Origin: CAZDQL01 sp964507325
Lineage (GTDB): Bacteria; Planctomycetota; UBA1135; GCA-002686595
Reading direction: 5' to 3'
DNA length: 7,563 nucleotides
NCBI GenBank assembly: GCA_964507325.1
Contig: CAZDQL010000166.1
Span: forward strand, 1 to 7,563
Shown here piece after piece: positions 6,202 to 7,563 of the stretch. How positions within the stretch are numbered: position 1 is the first letter of the stretch; every line of letters starts with the position of its first letter. The notes under the pieces were generated by a model that searched no databases, was not told the DNA's origin, and worked only from the letters and a program-made list of their open reading frames with translations. A program made the position numbers and the translations under genes.

Positions 6202-7341
6202 TCAGAGGTAGGTCAGGCGAACGGCGTCCGACAGGTTGGTGGTGTAGCCGGCGGGATCGCTCGGATCCCGCGACCAGCCCTGGAAGTACACCGAGCTGCC
6301 CTGGCCGAAGTTCACGCCCGCGGGGTCGTTGACGCGCAGGATCAACCGGCCGGAGCAGTCCGCCGGAGGGGGATTGCCGCCGGTCGACATCACCGGCGAC
6401 CGCTCGAGGGGAGGGTTCACGCACAGGTACCCGCCCAGGAAGGGCGTGCTCAGCGGTCCGTGGCCCAGGAAGATGATCCCGTACTTCCCGTTGAGCACGA
6501 GATCGACCACGACGTCGTAGTCGTCGGCTCCCGAGGTGGGCTGGACCGCGGCCCCCTGGGTGCCGATGGTCGGCGTGCAGCCCTGCGAGTTGACCTTGGC
6601 GGTGCAGTAGACCAGCGGGGGCGTGGGCCAGGCCCGATCCTCGATGACGCCGTGCAGGCTGCCGGTGGGGCTGGTGTTGGCGATGAAGGTCCGGGCCCCG
6701 GTGCTCGGATCGCAGCTCAGGATGTCCCCGCCGTTCCCGGTGATGAGGATCTCGCCCGGCAGCGTGTAGGTGGCGTCATTGGTGTCGTTGAGGGCGGGCC
6801 CGCTCGAGCCCACGTAGGTCGCGTGGGCGGTGGTCTTGTCGATCGTGTACAGGCCGCCGACCGCGTTGAATCCATGGAGCTGACCGTCGGGGTCGAAGCA
6901 CAGCCCCGCGTGGACGCCAACCGGCCAGCCGATGCGGGTCGCGGCTCCGTCGGTGAGGTCGATGGTGTACAGCTCGTCGTTGTTGAACCCCAGCGCGTAG
7001 AGCACCCCCGTGGTCGGGTCGAAGGCCATGCTGTCGAACACGACCGGATACGTGCGCGCGACCGGGGTGACGACGCCCGTGTCCACGTCGACGATCGACA
7101 GGGCGTCGATGACCGTGCTCTGCAATCCGTAGACCTCGCCCGTGAAGGGGTGCCTGTCCATGCTCATGAAGACGACCGATCCACTCACGAGCGTGCGCAG
7201 GGCGGAGATCCCCGTGCTCGTGTCGATGTCGTACAGGGCCGGAGGCGCGATCTGGATGTAGATCAGGTCGCTCGCCCGCGACGGAGCGGCGAGGGCGAAC
7301 AGGATGGCCGCGAAGGCCTGGGCGGCGGTCGTCTTCCTCAT
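6202..7341 (-). CDS. Secreted beta-propeller-like protein
   Basis: A 379-residue exported protein starting at the ATG at 7341, chosen because AGGAGA lies about seven bases upstream and a signal peptide follows at once; an upstream in-frame start at 7422 would put 27 basic residues before it and has no such support. The signal peptide (1-23) has a short basic start, a hydrophobic core (FAAILFALAAP) and a likely cut after SRA. Residues about 25-235 contain repeated strands ending in YDIDTSTG, IVDVDTG, YTIDLTDG, YTIDKTT and SCDPSTG at fairly regular spacing, as in beta-propeller proteins. Residues about 244-379 form a separate module with YCTAKVNSQGC (C246, C255), GGYLCVNPP (C307) and GGNPPPADCSG (C329), whose four cysteines probably pair outside the cytoplasm. 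I recall similar modules at the ends of planctomycete secreted proteins. It is probably a surface or periplasmic protein; ligand and role unknown. Confidence 0.85.
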   Translation of the reverse strand: MRKTTAAQAFAAILFALAAPSRASDLIYIQIAPPALYDIDTSTGISALRTLVSGSVVFMSMDRHPFTGEVYGLQSTVIDALSIVDVDTGVVTPVARTYPVVFDSMAFDPTTGVLYALGFNNDELYTIDLTDGAATRIGWPVGVHAGLCFDPDGQLHGFNAVGGLYTIDKTTAHATYVGSSGPALNDTNDATYTLPGEILITGNGGDILSCDPSTGARTFIANTSPTGSLHGVIEDRAWPTPPLVYCTAKVNSQGCTPTIGTQGAAVQPTSGADDYDVVVDLVLNGKYGIIFLGHGPLSTPFLGGYLCVNPPLERSPVMSTGGNPPPADCSGRLILRVNDPAGVNFGQGSSVYFQGWSRDPSDPAGYTTNLSDAVRLTYL

Positions 7342-7421
7342 GTTCGTTCTCCTGAGCGCGGCGGCCGCCGCTTCTCCAGGCCGCGGACGTGCCTGCCAGA
7401 GCCGCGCCGCGGGCCTCACCA

Positions 7422-7450
7422 AGGCTAGGGGGGATCCGGCCAGACGGCAA
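7422..7450 (-). promoter_or_regulatory. Candidate sigma-70-like promoter for secreted protein
   Basis: Read on the minus strand, TTGCCG (plus 7445-7450) and TAGCCT (plus 7422-7427) are separated by exactly 17 bases. The -35 matches the consensus at four of six positions; the -10 matches at three, including the important first, second and last. Transcription would start near 7415, leaving a leader of about 75 bases that ends with the AGGAGA ribosome-binding site. In DNA this GC-rich the match is plausible, not decisive. Confidence 0.4.
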
Positions 7451-7563
7451 GCCCGTGCGCGGCGCTAGTCCTGAAATAAGCGTGACCGACGATAGTCGTC
7501 GGAAGGGCCGGGCGCAATCCCGGAAAGGTACCAGTTCCGGGGCCACCCGCGCCAAGTGATGAT
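7451..7563. other. Right edge: two stem-loops, possible gene tail
   Basis: No complete gene is visible. CCGACGA (7486-7492) and TCGTCGG (7496-7502) form a perfect 7-bp hairpin with a 3-base loop. CCCGGAA (7519-7525) and TTCCGGG (7535-7541) form a second with a 9-base loop, inside an outer GGCGC (7511-7515) / GCGCC (7549-7553) pair. On the minus strand two frames remain open from the window edge: one to a TAG at 7465-7467, the other to a TAG at 7425-7427. Either could be the 3' end of a gene entering from the right, in which case the stems may be incidental. Confidence 0.35.

Noticed and set aside
7342..7422. A 27-residue N-terminal extension of the secreted protein from an upstream start at 7422.
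   Set aside because: It would bury the signal peptide behind basic residues and falls at the candidate -10 hexamer, while the ATG at 7341 has a strong ribosome-binding site and a signal peptide directly after it.
1..7563. Search for CRISPR arrays, tRNA or rRNA genes, and insertion-sequence ends.
   Set aside because: No regularly spaced repeats, no tRNA-like cloverleaf or rRNA segments, and no transposase or terminal inverted repeats were seen by eye.

Overview
The window looks like a piece of a high-GC bacterial chromosome made of two compositionally different halves. Positions 1 to about 3592 are moderately GC-rich with mixed third codon positions. From about 3597 to the end, GC is very high and third positions are almost all G or C. 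Lineage is uncertain. The C-terminal module of the secreted protein at 6202-7341 (YCTAKVNSQGC ... GGYLCVNPP ... DCSG) resembles one I associate with Planctomycetota secreted proteins, so a high-GC planctomycete-like organism is my first guess. A myxobacterial or other high-GC Gram-negative host remains possible.

Left half (about 1-3592), probable accessory island, all on the + strand. It holds a uracil-DNA-glycosylase-like protein of unknown role (120-746), then a 313-base non-coding gap with a possible 17-codon leader peptide. Next come a DUF4143-type AAA ATPase (1060-2412) and a protein with an N-terminal AlbA_2/Schlafen-type domain and an unrecognised C-terminal half (2399-3592). The last two genes overlap by 14 bases and are almost certainly translated as a pair. 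This set is the best candidate here for an undescribed system, possibly defence-related, but nothing in the sequence proves that role.

Junction (3592-3788). Four bases after the island's last stop codon lies a 63-codon remnant of a TetR-family regulator. It has the first helix of the DNA-binding domain and a typical C-terminal tail, but no recognition helix and no ligand-binding core. It reads as an in-frame internal deletion.

Right half (3788-7563), probable host backbone. It contains a PflX-type (COG1313) radical SAM protein whose start codon overlaps the TetR remnant's stop; a zinc-ribbon protein with a C-terminal membrane anchor; YciB/IspZ, an inner-membrane protein; and, convergent to these, a secreted beta-propeller-like protein with its own plausible promoter at 7422-7450. 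The last ~130 bases hold two stem-loops of unknown meaning and perhaps the 3' end of another minus-strand gene.
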